From an uncultured Persicobacter sp. (GTDB taxonomy: Bacteria > Bacteroidota > Bacteroidia > Cytophagales > Cyclobacteriaceae), in assembly GCA_947498325.1 (NCBI GenBank), contig CANMKE010000005.1:124001-188000 (forward strand): a stretch of 64,000 nucleotides of DNA, written 5' to 3'. Shown one piece after another: positions 46,870-56,347 of the stretch. Numbering within the stretch: position 1 is the stretch's first letter; each line of letters opens with the position of its first letter. The position numbers and the translations under genes are program-made. A model generated the notes under the pieces. That model was not told the DNA's origin. It saw nothing but the letters and a program-made list of their open reading frames with translations, and did not search any database.

Positions 46870-47634
46870 TTACTTCCGTTGAAGATAAGGTGATTGGGTG
46901 AATGATTGCTGAATGCCAGTGGTCAATCTGTTGAGGTTGGCTTTATCACTATTGGAGGCAATGCCATCTACCAAAGATTGCCACCTGAATTGCAGTGGCG
47001 GAATATCCGCAGGGTCCGCATTTTCAATCTCCTCCTCGGTTTTATCCTCAAACCATTCACGGTAATCTTTCAAACTTTGCGCATCGACCATCTCGGTCAT
47101 CAGGGTACCCGTTTGATAAGAATAACTATAAGCGTAGCCAGGTGCCCAGGGGTAATAGCCTCCCCAATAGCCCCCGCCCCATCCGGGGCCATACCAACCC
47201 CAGTAGCCAGGGTAACCTGCGCCCCACCACCAACCAGGAGATCCTCCGATCACTTGATTGCTCAGGGCTAAAAATGTGACGTTAACCGCAAAAGATTCTT
47301 GAGGGTTATTCATAACGAAAGCCGAATCTTTAAGCTCATAGCCCAGCTCAGTGAAAGATGTTCTAATTTCACTGATTAATTTTGGAGAGAAATTCTTGAG
47401 GAAATCTTCTTCGGCATCACTGTCGGATTTTCTTCCGATATACTCGACGGTATCAGTAATGTAGAAATATTTATACTGATCGTTCGCCTGACCATCGACG
47501 TAAAATTCATCGTCGTAATAAGTAATGGTCAAGTCAAGATCGTCAATATACTGAGGGCCTCTGTCGGGAAAACAAGCTGAAAGCAACAAGATTCCACCCA
47601 GCAATAAGAGCATGGAATGTACTTTTTTTAACAT
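46870..47634 (-). CDS. DUF4136 lipoprotein, cassette copy 2
   Basis: A 254-residue lipoprotein (lipobox LSAC) and clear paralogue of the protein at 14971-15753. Both start with GP.Y.D..D.T.TYYD, carry the GYPGYWG-type Trp/Gly/Tyr/Pro-rich insertion, and end in a FRWQ..v.G..S.n block. Between them the central domain differs considerably, so the duplication is old. Co-transcribed with the barrel downstream. Confidence 0.83.
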   Translation of the reverse strand: MLKKVHSMLLLLGGILLLSACFPDRGPQYIDDLDLTITYYDDEFYVDGQANDQYKYFYITDTVEYIGRKSDSDAEEDFLKNFSPKLISEIRTSFTELGYELKDSAFVMNNPQESFAVNVTFLALSNQVIGGSPGWWWGAGYPGYWGWYGPGWGGGYWGGYYPWAPGYAYSYSYQTGTLMTEMVDAQSLKDYREWFEDKTEEEIENADPADIPPLQFRWQSLVDGIASNSDKANLNRLTTGIQQSFTQSPYLQRK

Positions 47635-47658
47635 AGGATTAGTGGTTTTAATTCTCCA

Positions 47659-47910
47659 CTAATTTAAATTAAAAACGAAACAAATCAACCCTTTAGACGT
47701 GTAAAAACCGCTTTGCTGAAACTTGGTGATGACTTCACTGTTATGGCAATCCATTTGCTGATAAAAATACAGTGCTGCTTCATGATGCTCCAAAAGCACC
47801 CGCACATCAACTGCCTCGGGGAGCTTGATGTCCACCACATTTCCTTTTCCCAAATGTGGCATTATTTTTACCTCTGCTTTGAACCCTTCTAATGTAACTT
47901 CTTTTTTCAT
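47659..47910 (-). CDS. Small hypothetical protein
   Basis: An 83-residue protein without signal peptide: MKKEVTLEGFKAEVKIMPHLGKGNVVDIKLP, then a helix and a strand ending GLICFVFNLN. It looks like a compact alpha/beta domain. It lies just upstream of the DUF4136 gene in the same direction (24 bp apart). No family recognised. Confidence 0.55.
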   Translation of the reverse strand: MKKEVTLEGFKAEVKIMPHLGKGNVVDIKLPEAVDVRVLLEHHEAALYFYQQMDCHNSEVITKFQQSGFYTSKGLICFVFNLN

Positions 47911-48041
47911 TTTGCGCTTTTATTTTCCCATTAATATAATAATGAAAAAAAGCCGCGAATGTTGCACAATTTTCGCACAATCCATCGCTAAAATGGCATG
48001 AAGTATAAAAATAGTTCAATTTCAATGACTTAGCGATAAAA

Positions 48042-48076
48042 AAAAGTGCTACCTCTACAGATAGCACTTTTCTTTT
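48042..48076 (-). terminator. Rho-independent terminator
   Basis: Arms AAAAGTGCTA (48042-48051) and TAGCACTTTT (48062-48071) with a T run following on the minus strand. It is the first clear hairpin after the small genes that follow argH. Confidence 0.85.
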
Positions 48077-48107
48077 TTGATCAATTACAAGGTGTTGCGA
48101 TTGATTT

Positions 48108-48380
48108 TTATTTCATCATGTCCACCAATTTGGTATAATTGGCGTCGATTTTTTCTACGAATGAAGTTCTTACTTGCTTGAAATGCTTGTTTGCAGAACC
48201 TTCATAACCTTTATTGTTAATCTGATCGATAGCTTCTTCTTCAGCATTAATAGTTGCTTCTACCAAACCTTCGATTTCGCTATCATTTTTGTCTTCAATC
48301 ATCAAATACAATAATGCATCAGCGATGAACTCATTAGACAAATAATGTACGACTTTTTTTAGATCTCTTCTGCTTGCCAT
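48108..48380 (-). CDS. Small helical hypothetical protein
   Basis: A 90-residue all-helical protein: RRDLKKVVHYLSNEFIADALLYLM, DSEIEGLVEATINAEEEAIDQIN and VRTSFVEKIDANYTKLVDMMK. Charged and soluble; no family recognised. It lies downstream of argH and the next small gene in the same orientation, ahead of a terminator, so it may be on the distal end of the arginine transcript. Confidence 0.6.
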   Translation of the reverse strand: MASRRDLKKVVHYLSNEFIADALLYLMIEDKNDSEIEGLVEATINAEEEAIDQINNKGYEGSANKHFKQVRTSFVEKIDANYTKLVDMMK

Positions 48381-48445
48381 AATATTATATATTTACCCTT
48401 CAAATATCCATTAAAAATCGTGCAATCCCTAACAAAAAAATCAAT

Positions 48446-48715
48446 TTACCTGAAATGATTTTTCAACCAAGCATTTTGTCGGTCCAAAAGCGACATTTCC
48501 CTTTTGATATCCTCATTAAACTCCTCAATCTCTATCTTGGCCTTCAACCGTGTCAGGTCTTTTTGAAGTGAATAGTACCTTCGGTGTAAATCTACCAACT
48601 GATCCATGATTTCTTCAGAAATACCCGAACGCTCCAATTGATCGACCAGCAATTCATGGGCAATTTTCAATTTCGCAGAAACTTCCTGCAATTCTTTTAG
48701 ACGACTTAAATCCAT
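48446..48715 (-). CDS. Small coiled-coil hypothetical protein
   Basis: An 89-residue protein predicted to be nearly all helix with heptad-like spacing (SRLKELQEVSAKLKIAHELL, LHRRYYSLQKDLTRLKAKIEI). No signal peptide and no known domain. Same strand as argH, 81 bp downstream of its stop, with no terminator seen between. Confidence 0.55.
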   Translation of the reverse strand: MDLSRLKELQEVSAKLKIAHELLVDQLERSGISEEIMDQLVDLHRRYYSLQKDLTRLKAKIEIEEFNEDIKREMSLLDRQNAWLKNHFR

Positions 48716-48796
48716 ACCCTTTTTTAATAAGAACCGCTGAATACTGCCAATGTTTGGAAATTGGCCCTCAGAAAAGGGATGGACAGCCTTTATGGC

Positions 48797-50131
48797 CTAT
48801 TGCAGCAAATGGCTAAATGCCTGATGCCAGGTGTCGAAATTAAAGGATTTACGCACTTTAAAAAGTTTCACTTCGATCTCCCGATTACACAGATTTCCGA
48901 TACTTCCCTGATGCGAATGATTGATCTCCGTCTGGGGAACATACTCCCCTTTTTCAATCGTTTGCCCTACTTTGATGTAGGCATCACGGAACGTTAAACC
49001 ATTCATCACTTCGGCATTAACCGACTCGACAGAATACATGTATTCGTACTTTTTATCTTCAATTGCCGCCTTATTTACCTGTACATTTTCCATCATATAT
49101 TTTGCTATAGACAGGCTGTCTTTCAATTGGAAAATGGCAGGTAGAAGCACTTCTTTCAGTAACTGAAACTCTCTATGATAGCCACTTGGCAAATTGGTGG
49201 TCAGCATCATCAACTGTTGCGGCAAATTCTGCAACTGGTTCATTTTCCCACGCATAATTTCGAACACATCAGGGTTCTTCTTATGTGGCATAATCGAGGA
49301 GCCTGTCGTCAAGTGATCAGGGAAAGACAGGAAGCCGAAATTCTGACTGTTATAGAGGCAAATATCCATCGCCCAACGACCTAAAGTTTGACCAATAGAT
49401 GCCATCCCGAAAGCTAAAGACTGCTCCGATTTACCTCTTGACATTTGCGCCGCTACCACATTATAATGCAGGTGGGCAAAGCCCAGAAGTCGGCTCGTTA
49501 GTTCTCTGTCAATAGGAAAGGAAGAACCATAACCTGCCGCAGACCCAAGTGGGTTTTGATTAATGACATCATAGGCACCTTGAAGCATTCTTAGATCATC
49601 TATCAAACTTTCTGCGAAAGCGGAAAACCACAAACCAAAAGAAGAAGGCATCGCTACCTGAAGGTGGGTATATCCAGGAATAATAACATCCTTATGCTGA
49701 TCCGATAATTGTAATAATTTGGTAATCAGCTCTGTAGAAAGATTCACAATCTCTTCCACTTCAGCACGGAGGTACATTTTCATGTCCACCAAAACCTGAT
49801 CGTTTCTTGAACGGGCAGCATGTACCTTCTTCCCAAGATCGCCGAGCGCTTCTGTCAGCAAAAATTCTACCTGAGAGTGTACATCTTCCACACTATCCTC
49901 AATTTCAAACTGTCCATCCAAAACCGACTGATGAATTTTTTGCAGTTCAACGACAATCTGTGCCGCTTCTTCCGCAGGAATCAAGCCGACTTCGGAAAGC
50001 ATTTTAACATGGGCAATAGAGCCAAGCACATCGTATGGTGCCAGATGAATATCCAAATCACGGTCCTGCCCCACAGTATAGGCATCAATAATATTTTCTA
50101 CGGCGACCCCGCCTTTATCCCAAAGTTTCAT
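48797..50131 (-). CDS. argH: Argininosuccinate lyase
   Basis: Last step of arginine synthesis: argininosuccinate to arginine plus fumarate. 444 residues; the signature GSSIMPHKKNPD is intact, as are HAARSRNDQV and the MKLWDKGGVAVE start seen in homologues. A frame from 50227 would overlap argE and adds 32 non-homologous residues. Distal gene of the arginine operon; argE ends 26 bp upstream. Confidence 0.96.
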   Translation of the reverse strand: MKLWDKGGVAVENIIDAYTVGQDRDLDIHLAPYDVLGSIAHVKMLSEVGLIPAEEAAQIVVELQKIHQSVLDGQFEIEDSVEDVHSQVEFLLTEALGDLGKKVHAARSRNDQVLVDMKMYLRAEVEEIVNLSTELITKLLQLSDQHKDVIIPGYTHLQVAMPSSFGLWFSAFAESLIDDLRMLQGAYDVINQNPLGSAAGYGSSFPIDRELTSRLLGFAHLHYNVVAAQMSRGKSEQSLAFGMASIGQTLGRWAMDICLYNSQNFGFLSFPDHLTTGSSIMPHKKNPDVFEIMRGKMNQLQNLPQQLMMLTTNLPSGYHREFQLLKEVLLPAIFQLKDSLSIAKYMMENVQVNKAAIEDKKYEYMYSVESVNAEVMNGLTFRDAYIKVGQTIEKGEYVPQTEINHSHQGSIGNLCNREIEVKLFKVRKSFNFDTWHQAFSHLLQ

Positions 50132-50156
50132 AGTGTTGATAGATGTTAAGGTTGTT

Positions 50157-51242
50157 TTAGTCCTGATGCCAATGTGGAATTTCAAGACCAGATAATAGTT
50201 TGATATATAATGGAATGGCGGCTTCAATTTCTGAGAGCATAATAAACTCGTCAGGGGTGTGTGAACGCGCCGACATTCCTGGGCCCATTTTCAGAGAAGG
50301 GCATGAAAGCATAGCCTGATCCGACATCGTAGGACTGCCATAATAAGGCCTTTCCAGCTGAATTCCCCGCTGTATTAGCGGATGATTTAACGCAATTTTA
50401 GAACTGTTCAAGTGCGTGGATCGAGGCTGAACATCGGCATTTACATGCGTTCGGATGGTTTCAAGCACCTGCGCATTCGAGTAATATTCATTGGTTCTGA
50501 CATCAACAACAAATTTACACTCATCGGGCACCACATTGTGCTGATAACCCGCTTGAATTTGTGTAACGGACATTTTTACGGGTCCGAGAAAATCAGAAGC
50601 GTGTTCGAATTGATAGTTTCGGAACCACTGAATGTCATCCATTGCAAGATATAGCGCATTAACGCCTTCCTCCCGCGCTGCGTGTCCCGCTTTGCCCTTG
50701 GTAGTAACATCAAGAACCAGCAAGCCTTTTTCAGCAATGGCCAATTCCATCGCTGTGGGTTCACCCACAATGGCACAATCAATTTTCCCTAAAACAGGGA
50801 GAATAGAGCGGATACCATTAACCCCACTGTTTTCTTCCTCGGCAGTGATGGCCAATACCAACTGTACAGGCATGGATTCCTGCTTGGCAAGGTAACAAAA
50901 AGTAGCGATCAGGCTCACCGCAGATGCTCCTGCATCATTACTTCCCAGTCCAAAAAGTTGATCGCCTTCGACCGTTGGCGCAAAGGGATCTCTGACCCAG
51001 CCTTTGTTCGGCTTGACCGTATCGTGATGCGAATTGAGCAACAATACAGGTGCCCCTTCGACTGCATTGGTGGCCTTCACCCAAACATTATGCTGTTGTC
51101 GTTGAACATGAAAGCCCTTGTCAGCTAAATATTGTGCAATCAGATCCGCCGTTTTATCTTCTGATTTCGACAGCGACGGAGTGGCGATCAAACGCTTCAG
51201 CAAATCAATCGCCTCGGCGGTCAGGTTTGTTACACTTGGCAT
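50157..51242 (-). CDS. argE: M20-family N-acylcitrulline/N-acylornithine deacylase
   Basis: A 361-residue di-zinc M20 hydrolase. Metal and catalytic blocks: LLLNSHHDTVKP, GLGSNDAGASAVS, TAEEENSG and GEPTAME, closing with GPGMSARSHTPDEFI. In an operon with an acylornithine transcarbamylase (argF') it is expected to deacylate N-acylcitrulline rather than N-acylornithine, as in Xanthomonas; this is inference from context. Overlaps argB by 13 bases. Confidence 0.9.
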   Translation of the reverse strand: MPSVTNLTAEAIDLLKRLIATPSLSKSEDKTADLIAQYLADKGFHVQRQQHNVWVKATNAVEGAPVLLLNSHHDTVKPNKGWVRDPFAPTVEGDQLFGLGSNDAGASAVSLIATFCYLAKQESMPVQLVLAITAEEENSGVNGIRSILPVLGKIDCAIVGEPTAMELAIAEKGLLVLDVTTKGKAGHAAREEGVNALYLAMDDIQWFRNYQFEHASDFLGPVKMSVTQIQAGYQHNVVPDECKFVVDVRTNEYYSNAQVLETIRTHVNADVQPRSTHLNSSKIALNHPLIQRGIQLERPYYGSPTMSDQAMLSCPSLKMGPGMSARSHTPDEFIMLSEIEAAIPLYIKLLSGLEIPHWHQD

Positions 51243-52027
51243 AATACCGTCCCTTTTTCTCCTAAAGACAACAGCTGTTCAGCATGGGTAATATGCACCT
51301 TACTAACACCTGAATTCAATGCACCAAAAGCATTGTCAAGCTTGGGGATCATGCCTGCAAAAATAACCCCCTGATCTTTAAGATCCTGATACACTTCAGG
51401 TGTGATCTGAGGAATCACAGAACGGTCATCATCGGCATCACGAAGCACCCCACTTTTTTCAAAACAATACACCAAAGCGACCTCAAAATCTGCTGAAAGT
51501 GCCTGCGCCAAACCCGATGCAATAGTGTCGGCATTGGTATTCAGCATACTGCCGTCTTGATCATGAGTAAGCGGTGACATAATCGGTGTAATGCCCTGAT
51601 TAATGAGCGTAGAGAGCTGTTGGGTATTAATTTGCTGTGGATCAAAATCTCCTACAAATCCGAAATCTATCGGCTCAGGTTTCCGCTTTTGTGCAGGGAT
51701 GATATTCATGTCTGCCCCCGTGAGGCCAAGCGCATTACAGCCTAAAGCCTGAAGCTGTGCCACGATACCTTTGTTGATCAGCCCTCCGTAAACCATCGTA
51801 ATCACCCGCAAGGTCTCTGCATCTGTAACCCTTCGGCCGTCGATCATTTGTGGGGTAATTCCCAACGACTGGCTGATGGTGGAAGCGATTTTCCCTCCGC
51901 CATGTACCAGCAGCTTAGCCCCCTTCAGTTGGGCAAAATCTTTTAAAAATCCTGACAGGGTTTCAGCATCGTTAATCACGTTACCCCCTACCTTAATGAT
52001 GTTCAGTTTGGCTTTCTCAGCGGTCAT
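51230..52027 (-). CDS. argB: N-acetylglutamate kinase
   Basis: Phosphorylates N-acetylglutamate (or N-succinylglutamate) in arginine synthesis. 265 residues, amino-acid-kinase fold: NIIKVGGNVIND, LLVHGGGKIASTISQSLG, GRRVTDAETLRVITMVYGG and NTNADTIASGLAQAL. Its start codon overlaps the argF' stop by one base (TAATG), and its 3' end overlaps argE by 13 bases. Acyl preference cannot be read from the sequence. Confidence 0.94.
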   Translation of the reverse strand: MTAEKAKLNIIKVGGNVINDAETLSGFLKDFAQLKGAKLLVHGGGKIASTISQSLGITPQMIDGRRVTDAETLRVITMVYGGLINKGIVAQLQALGCNALGLTGADMNIIPAQKRKPEPIDFGFVGDFDPQQINTQQLSTLINQGITPIMSPLTHDQDGSMLNTNADTIASGLAQALSADFEVALVYCFEKSGVLRDADDDRSVIPQITPEVYQDLKDQGVIFAGMIPKLDNAFGALNSGVSKVHITHAEQLLSLGEKGTVLCQV

Positions 52028-52986
52028 TACTTTTCTATTTGTTCAAGCACTTTTTTGAAAGCTACCGCAGCGGCAAACAATCTGTTTTCGGCCTGTTTGA
52101 TCACAATACTATTGTCAATTACTTCATCGGAAGCCACTACATTTCTTCGAATTGGAAGGCAGTGCATAAATTTGGCGTTATTGGTCAGTGCCATTTTTTC
52201 TGAAGTTACCTGCCAAGCGCTATCGGTGCTCAAAATTTTACCGTATTCTTCGTAGCTCGACCAGTTTTTGGCATAAATAAAGTCTGCATCCGCAAAGGCT
52301 TTATCCTGATCATATTCCACTTTTACCCCTTCGGTAACTTCTTTGGCCAAATCATATCCCTCAGGATTGGTAATCACCAGATCAGCATCAGAAGCTTTCA
52401 CCCATTCCACAAAAGAATTCGCCACCGCCTGAGGCAATGCCCGAGGATGTGGCGCCCAGGTTAAAACCACCTTCGGACGGCGCCCCTCAGCACGTTGTTC
52501 CTCAATCGTAATCATATCCGCAAAAGCCTGCAACGGGTGTCCCGTAGCGCTTTCAAGGCTGATCACCGGCACCTCAGAATACTTAATGAAATCATTCAAA
52601 ATTCGTTCAGAATAATCTTCCTCCCGATTTTTAAGGTCGGCAAACGCCCGAACTGCCAAAAGGTCACAATATTGCGACATCACCTGAATGGCATCTTTAA
52701 TATGTTCCTGTGCTCCCTGATCCATCACAGCGCCGTCACTCATCTCCAGATTCCAACCATCGGAACCAACATTCAATACGATGGTATCCATCCCCAGTAA
52801 CTGTGCGGCACGCTGACTGCTCATTCTCGTTCGAAGGCTTGGGTTAAAAAATACCAAACCGATACATTTTCCTGCACCAACTTTCTTAAAGATGTGCGGA
52901 TTTCTTTTTAAATAGCGCGCCTCTTCGATCCAGGCATTTAAATTGTTGACATCTGTGATGTTGGTGAACTTTGCTGTACTTGACAT
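52027..52986 (-). CDS. argF': N-acylornithine transcarbamylase (ArgF'-type)
   Basis: Transfers carbamoyl to the acylated ornithine, bypassing free ornithine. 319 residues: carbamoyl-phosphate loop FFNPSLRTRMSSQ, ESATGHPLQAFAD, and FMHCLPIRRNVVAS, a motif of the acetyl/succinyl branch rather than of OTCase. At the residue that sets acyl specificity in characterised enzymes (Glu92 for acetyl in Xanthomonas, Pro90 for succinyl in Bacteroides), aligned by MD..xxEHI, this protein has Gln93. Acyl preference is therefore open. Confidence 0.9.
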   Translation of the reverse strand: MSSTAKFTNITDVNNLNAWIEEARYLKRNPHIFKKVGAGKCIGLVFFNPSLRTRMSSQRAAQLLGMDTIVLNVGSDGWNLEMSDGAVMDQGAQEHIKDAIQVMSQYCDLLAVRAFADLKNREEDYSERILNDFIKYSEVPVISLESATGHPLQAFADMITIEEQRAEGRRPKVVLTWAPHPRALPQAVANSFVEWVKASDADLVITNPEGYDLAKEVTEGVKVEYDQDKAFADADFIYAKNWSSYEEYGKILSTDSAWQVTSEKMALTNNAKFMHCLPIRRNVVASDEVIDNSIVIKQAENRLFAAAVAFKKVLEQIEK

Positions 52987-53000
52987 AAAAATTGATTTAA

Positions 53001-54143
53001 TTAAACTAATTCGAGCGATTTAACGGCTTGAGTCAATTGATCTACAAAATGATCCATGGAAGCCTTGCCCAAATTTAAAGTAGGTAATAAGCGTATTTGG
53101 TTGGGATTTGCAGAAACCCCCGTAAGAATATATCGATCAAGCGCCAATTGGCGACGAATATCTTTAATCGGAAAATCGAAGTTAATCCCCAGCATAAAGC
53201 CTTCTCCTTCCACACTCACCACTCCAGGACATTGCGCCAAAGCTGATTTCCATTCGGCACCTGCTGTAGCCACATGTGCCATTAACTCTTCCTCCTCAAT
53301 GACCTCCAAAACCGCCAGGGTCGCCGCACAAGCCAAGTGATTTCCTCCATAGGTGGTACCTAAGAGTCCAAAAGAGGCTTTGATTTTCTGGTCGATCAGA
53401 ATACCTCCCACAGGAAAACCATTCCCCATGCCTTTGGCCATCGTGATAATATCCGCCTTGATATTTTGATGCTGATGCGCAAAGAACTTACCTGAACGTC
53501 CGAAACCTGACTGAATTTCATCGATGATCAACAGTGCCTCATACTTATCAGCAAGGTTCCGCAACGATTGCATGAACCAGGATGAAGGCACATAAATTCC
53601 GCCCACACCACGAATTCCTTCAATGATGATCGCTGCTACATTGCCCGCCTCCAGACGTTCACGTACCGTATCCACCTGTTCCACTTCATGGAAACTCACC
53701 TGGTGGCACTGGTTAAATGGTGCCTGAATTTTTGGGTTGTCGGTAACTGCTACTGCGCCTGACGTCCGGCCATGAAACCCTTTTTTGAAGGCGATCACCT
53801 CAGATTTCCCCGTATGGAAAGAAGCCAATTTCAAAGCATTCTCCACCGCTTCTGCACCTGAGTTACAGAAAAACAACTGGTGCTCATCGTAATTGGACAG
53901 CTTGCCTAATTTATCGGCCACCTGCTGCTGAATTGGGATGCCAACGCTATTGGAATAATAGCCTATTTTTCGCATTTGCTCCTGCAATCTTTGCAGGTAA
54001 TGCGGATGGCTGTGCCCAATGGAAATCACAGCATGCCCTCCGTATAAGTCATAATAAGCATTACCCTGATCATCAAAAACACGGCACATTTCACCGTGTG
54101 TCAATGTAATAGGTAACAGCGGATATACATCAAATAAATTCAT
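53001..54143 (-). CDS. argD: N-acetylornithine aminotransferase (class III)
   Basis: PLP transaminase converting N-acyl-glutamate semialdehyde to N-acylornithine. 380 residues; PLP Lys in TMAKGMGNGFPVGG, and the class III block LLIIDEIQSGFGRSGKFFAHQ is present. Start MNLFDVYPLLPITLTHG was chosen because homologues begin there; a frame from 54203 adds 20 unlikely residues overlapping argC. Ends 14 bases upstream of argF'. Confidence 0.94.
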   Translation of the reverse strand: MNLFDVYPLLPITLTHGEMCRVFDDQGNAYYDLYGGHAVISIGHSHPHYLQRLQEQMRKIGYYSNSVGIPIQQQVADKLGKLSNYDEHQLFFCNSGAEAVENALKLASFHTGKSEVIAFKKGFHGRTSGAVAVTDNPKIQAPFNQCHQVSFHEVEQVDTVRERLEAGNVAAIIIEGIRGVGGIYVPSSWFMQSLRNLADKYEALLIIDEIQSGFGRSGKFFAHQHQNIKADIITMAKGMGNGFPVGGILIDQKIKASFGLLGTTYGGNHLACAATLAVLEVIEEEELMAHVATAGAEWKSALAQCPGVVSVEGEGFMLGINFDFPIKDIRRQLALDRYILTGVSANPNQIRLLPTLNLGKASMDHFVDQLTQAVKSLELV

Positions 54144-54153
54144 ATTGGCAGAA

Positions 54154-55128
54154 CTAAAAAGCGATAGATTTAAGCTGAATTCCAGTATGTTCAGGAAGTC
54201 CAAACATGAGGTTCATATTTTGAACCGCCTGCCCTGAAGCTCCCTTTAAAAGGTTATCGATGCATGAGGTAATCAAAATCTTACCGTCAATTTTCTCGAT
54301 ATTCAGTACACATTTATTGGTGTTGACCACTTCTTTCAAAGACACTTTATGGTCGACTACATGCGTAAAAGCAGCATCTTTATAGAATTTCTGATATTTG
54401 CTTTTCACCTCTTCGGCAGTCAGGTCTGACTTAAAATAGGCCGTAGCAAAAATCCCCCTTGCAAAATCCCCGCGGATGGGCAGAAAATTAATGGTATGGT
54501 CAAAGCCTTTACCTGCCTGCACCATACTCTCACCAATCTCGCCCAAATGCTGATGCTCAAAAGCTTTGTAATGAGAAACGTTGTTGTTTCTCCACGAAAA
54601 ATGCGTTGTGGCAGTAGGATTCTGACCTGCGCCAGTGGCTCCTGTGATGGCGTGTATATGCACATCATCCTGAATAATATCTGCCGCAGGCAATAAAGCC
54701 AACTGAATAGCGGTAGCAAAACAACCTGGATTTGCAATATGATTCGCACCCTTGATTGCGTTTTTATTCAGCTCGGGCAAACCGTAAATAAATACACGAT
54801 GATCCGAGGCAATACTTTTATCTTTCAGTCTAAAGTCGTGGCTCAGGTCAATGACTTTAGTGGTAGAATCTACCAGCGTCTTTTCCATGAATTCCCGCGA
54901 CTTTCCATGTCCCATACAAAGGAAAATGACATCCGCACCTTTAGGCATCTCGGCCACAAATTCCATATTTGTGCTGCCTACCAAATCATGATGGATGCTC
55001 GTTACCGCTTTTCCCGCCTGACTCGTGGATTGCACAAAGCTAATCTGAACTTTCGGGTGATTGACCAGCAATCTTAAAAGTTCTCCTGCGGTATAACCCG
55101 CCCCACCGATGATACCGACCTTAATCAT
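54154..55128 (-). CDS. argC: N-acetyl-gamma-glutamyl-phosphate reductase
   Basis: Reduces N-acyl-glutamyl phosphate with NADPH. 324 residues; Rossmann start IKVGIIGGAGYTAGELLRLL and the catalytic Cys in NPGCFATAIQLAL. The adopted start matches the first conserved strand; it overlaps argG by 8 bases. The gene sits between argG and argD in the operon. Confidence 0.94.
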   Translation of the reverse strand: MIKVGIIGGAGYTAGELLRLLVNHPKVQISFVQSTSQAGKAVTSIHHDLVGSTNMEFVAEMPKGADVIFLCMGHGKSREFMEKTLVDSTTKVIDLSHDFRLKDKSIASDHRVFIYGLPELNKNAIKGANHIANPGCFATAIQLALLPAADIIQDDVHIHAITGATGAGQNPTATTHFSWRNNNVSHYKAFEHQHLGEIGESMVQAGKGFDHTINFLPIRGDFARGIFATAYFKSDLTAEEVKSKYQKFYKDAAFTHVVDHKVSLKEVVNTNKCVLNIEKIDGKILITSCIDNLLKGASGQAVQNMNLMFGLPEHTGIQLKSIAF

Positions 55129-56329
55129 TGTTGTTTTTGTTATGGATTGCATGATAGATTTTCGTTTGATTCGCCAGCATCTTGGTAAATCCTTTAACAT
55201 CTTCACCTGACCAGCTTAAATTTTCTTCCCCGTATTTCCCAAAATCGCCACTCATCAGGTCATTTTCAGACTCAATACCATCTACCTGAAAACGATAAGG
55301 TGCCAGGGTTACAAAAACTTTCCCGCTGACCTTTTCCTGCGTTTCTGTCAAAAATCCTTCAATGTTACGCATCACAGGATCAAGGAATTGCCCTTCATGC
55401 ACCAACATTCCATACCAATTCCCCAACTGCTCTTTCCAGTACTGTTGCCATTTTGTTTGTGTATGTTTCTCGAGTGCGTGATGCGCCTTGATGGTGATTA
55501 AGGGTGCCGCAGCTTCAAAACCGACACGCCCTTTAATACCGATAATGGTATCACCAACATGAATGTCTCTTCCGATTCCATAAGGGGCGGCGATCGCATT
55601 CAGGTACTCAATATTTTTTACCGGAGCATCTTTTTGATCATTAACCTGAACGAGCTCTCCTTCTTTAAAGTGCAGTGTAATCTGTTTTACCGCAGTTTCA
55701 GTTACTTGGGTAGGATAGGCCTCCTCGGGTAAAGCAAGGTTCGAGGTCAGGGTTTCTTCCCCGCCAACACTTGTTCCCCACAGTCCCTGGTTAATAGAAT
55801 ATTTCGCCTGTGCCCACTCTTTTTCCACACCATGTTTGGCCAAATAATCAATCTCCTCCTGACGGCTTAACTTCATGTCCCTAATAGGGGTAATCACTTG
55901 AATATGTGGGCACAAAATATGGAAAATCATATCAAAACGAACCTGGTCATTTCCCGCTCCTGTACTTCCGTGGGCAATGTGTGTTGCACCAACCTCCTGA
56001 GCGTATTCTGCAATTCCAACTGCCTGAAAAACACGCTCCGCACTTACTGAAAGTGGGTAAGTATTGTTTTTCAAAACATTGCCAAAAATAAGGTATTTTA
56101 CACACTGCTGATAAAAGGTTTCCACCTGGCGGATCGTCTTATGCGAAGCAGCACCAAGGCTCATGGCCTTCATTTCCACTTCTTCAAGCTCCTTTTCTGT
56201 GAAACCACCAGTATTGACAATGGCAGTATGTACATCCATCCCTTTTTCATTGGACAAATATTTTACACAATAGGAGGTATCCAAACCACCACTGAACGCT
56301 AAAACTACTTTTTCTTTATTGGTTGACAT
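55121..56329 (-). CDS. argG: Argininosuccinate synthase
   Basis: Joins citrulline and aspartate using ATP. 402 residues; ATP loop VVLAFSGGLDTSYC and blocks ATHIAHGSTGAGNDQVRFD, WGTSVGGEE and YGIGRDIHVGDTIIGIKGR are intact. It is the second gene of the operon, after the GNAT gene, and overlaps argC by 8 bases. Confidence 0.96.
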   Translation of the reverse strand: MSTNKEKVVLAFSGGLDTSYCVKYLSNEKGMDVHTAIVNTGGFTEKELEEVEMKAMSLGAASHKTIRQVETFYQQCVKYLIFGNVLKNNTYPLSVSAERVFQAVGIAEYAQEVGATHIAHGSTGAGNDQVRFDMIFHILCPHIQVITPIRDMKLSRQEEIDYLAKHGVEKEWAQAKYSINQGLWGTSVGGEETLTSNLALPEEAYPTQVTETAVKQITLHFKEGELVQVNDQKDAPVKNIEYLNAIAAPYGIGRDIHVGDTIIGIKGRVGFEAAAPLITIKAHHALEKHTQTKWQQYWKEQLGNWYGMLVHEGQFLDPVMRNIEGFLTETQEKVSGKVFVTLAPYRFQVDGIESENDLMSGDFGKYGEENLSWSGEDVKGFTKMLANQTKIYHAIHNKNNND

Positions 56330-56347
56330 GATAATGGTATATAAAAA

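Noticed and set aside
47807-48067. 86-residue minus-strand frame across 47807-48067
   Set aside because: It runs over a rho-independent terminator and into the small gene at 47659-47910 in another frame.
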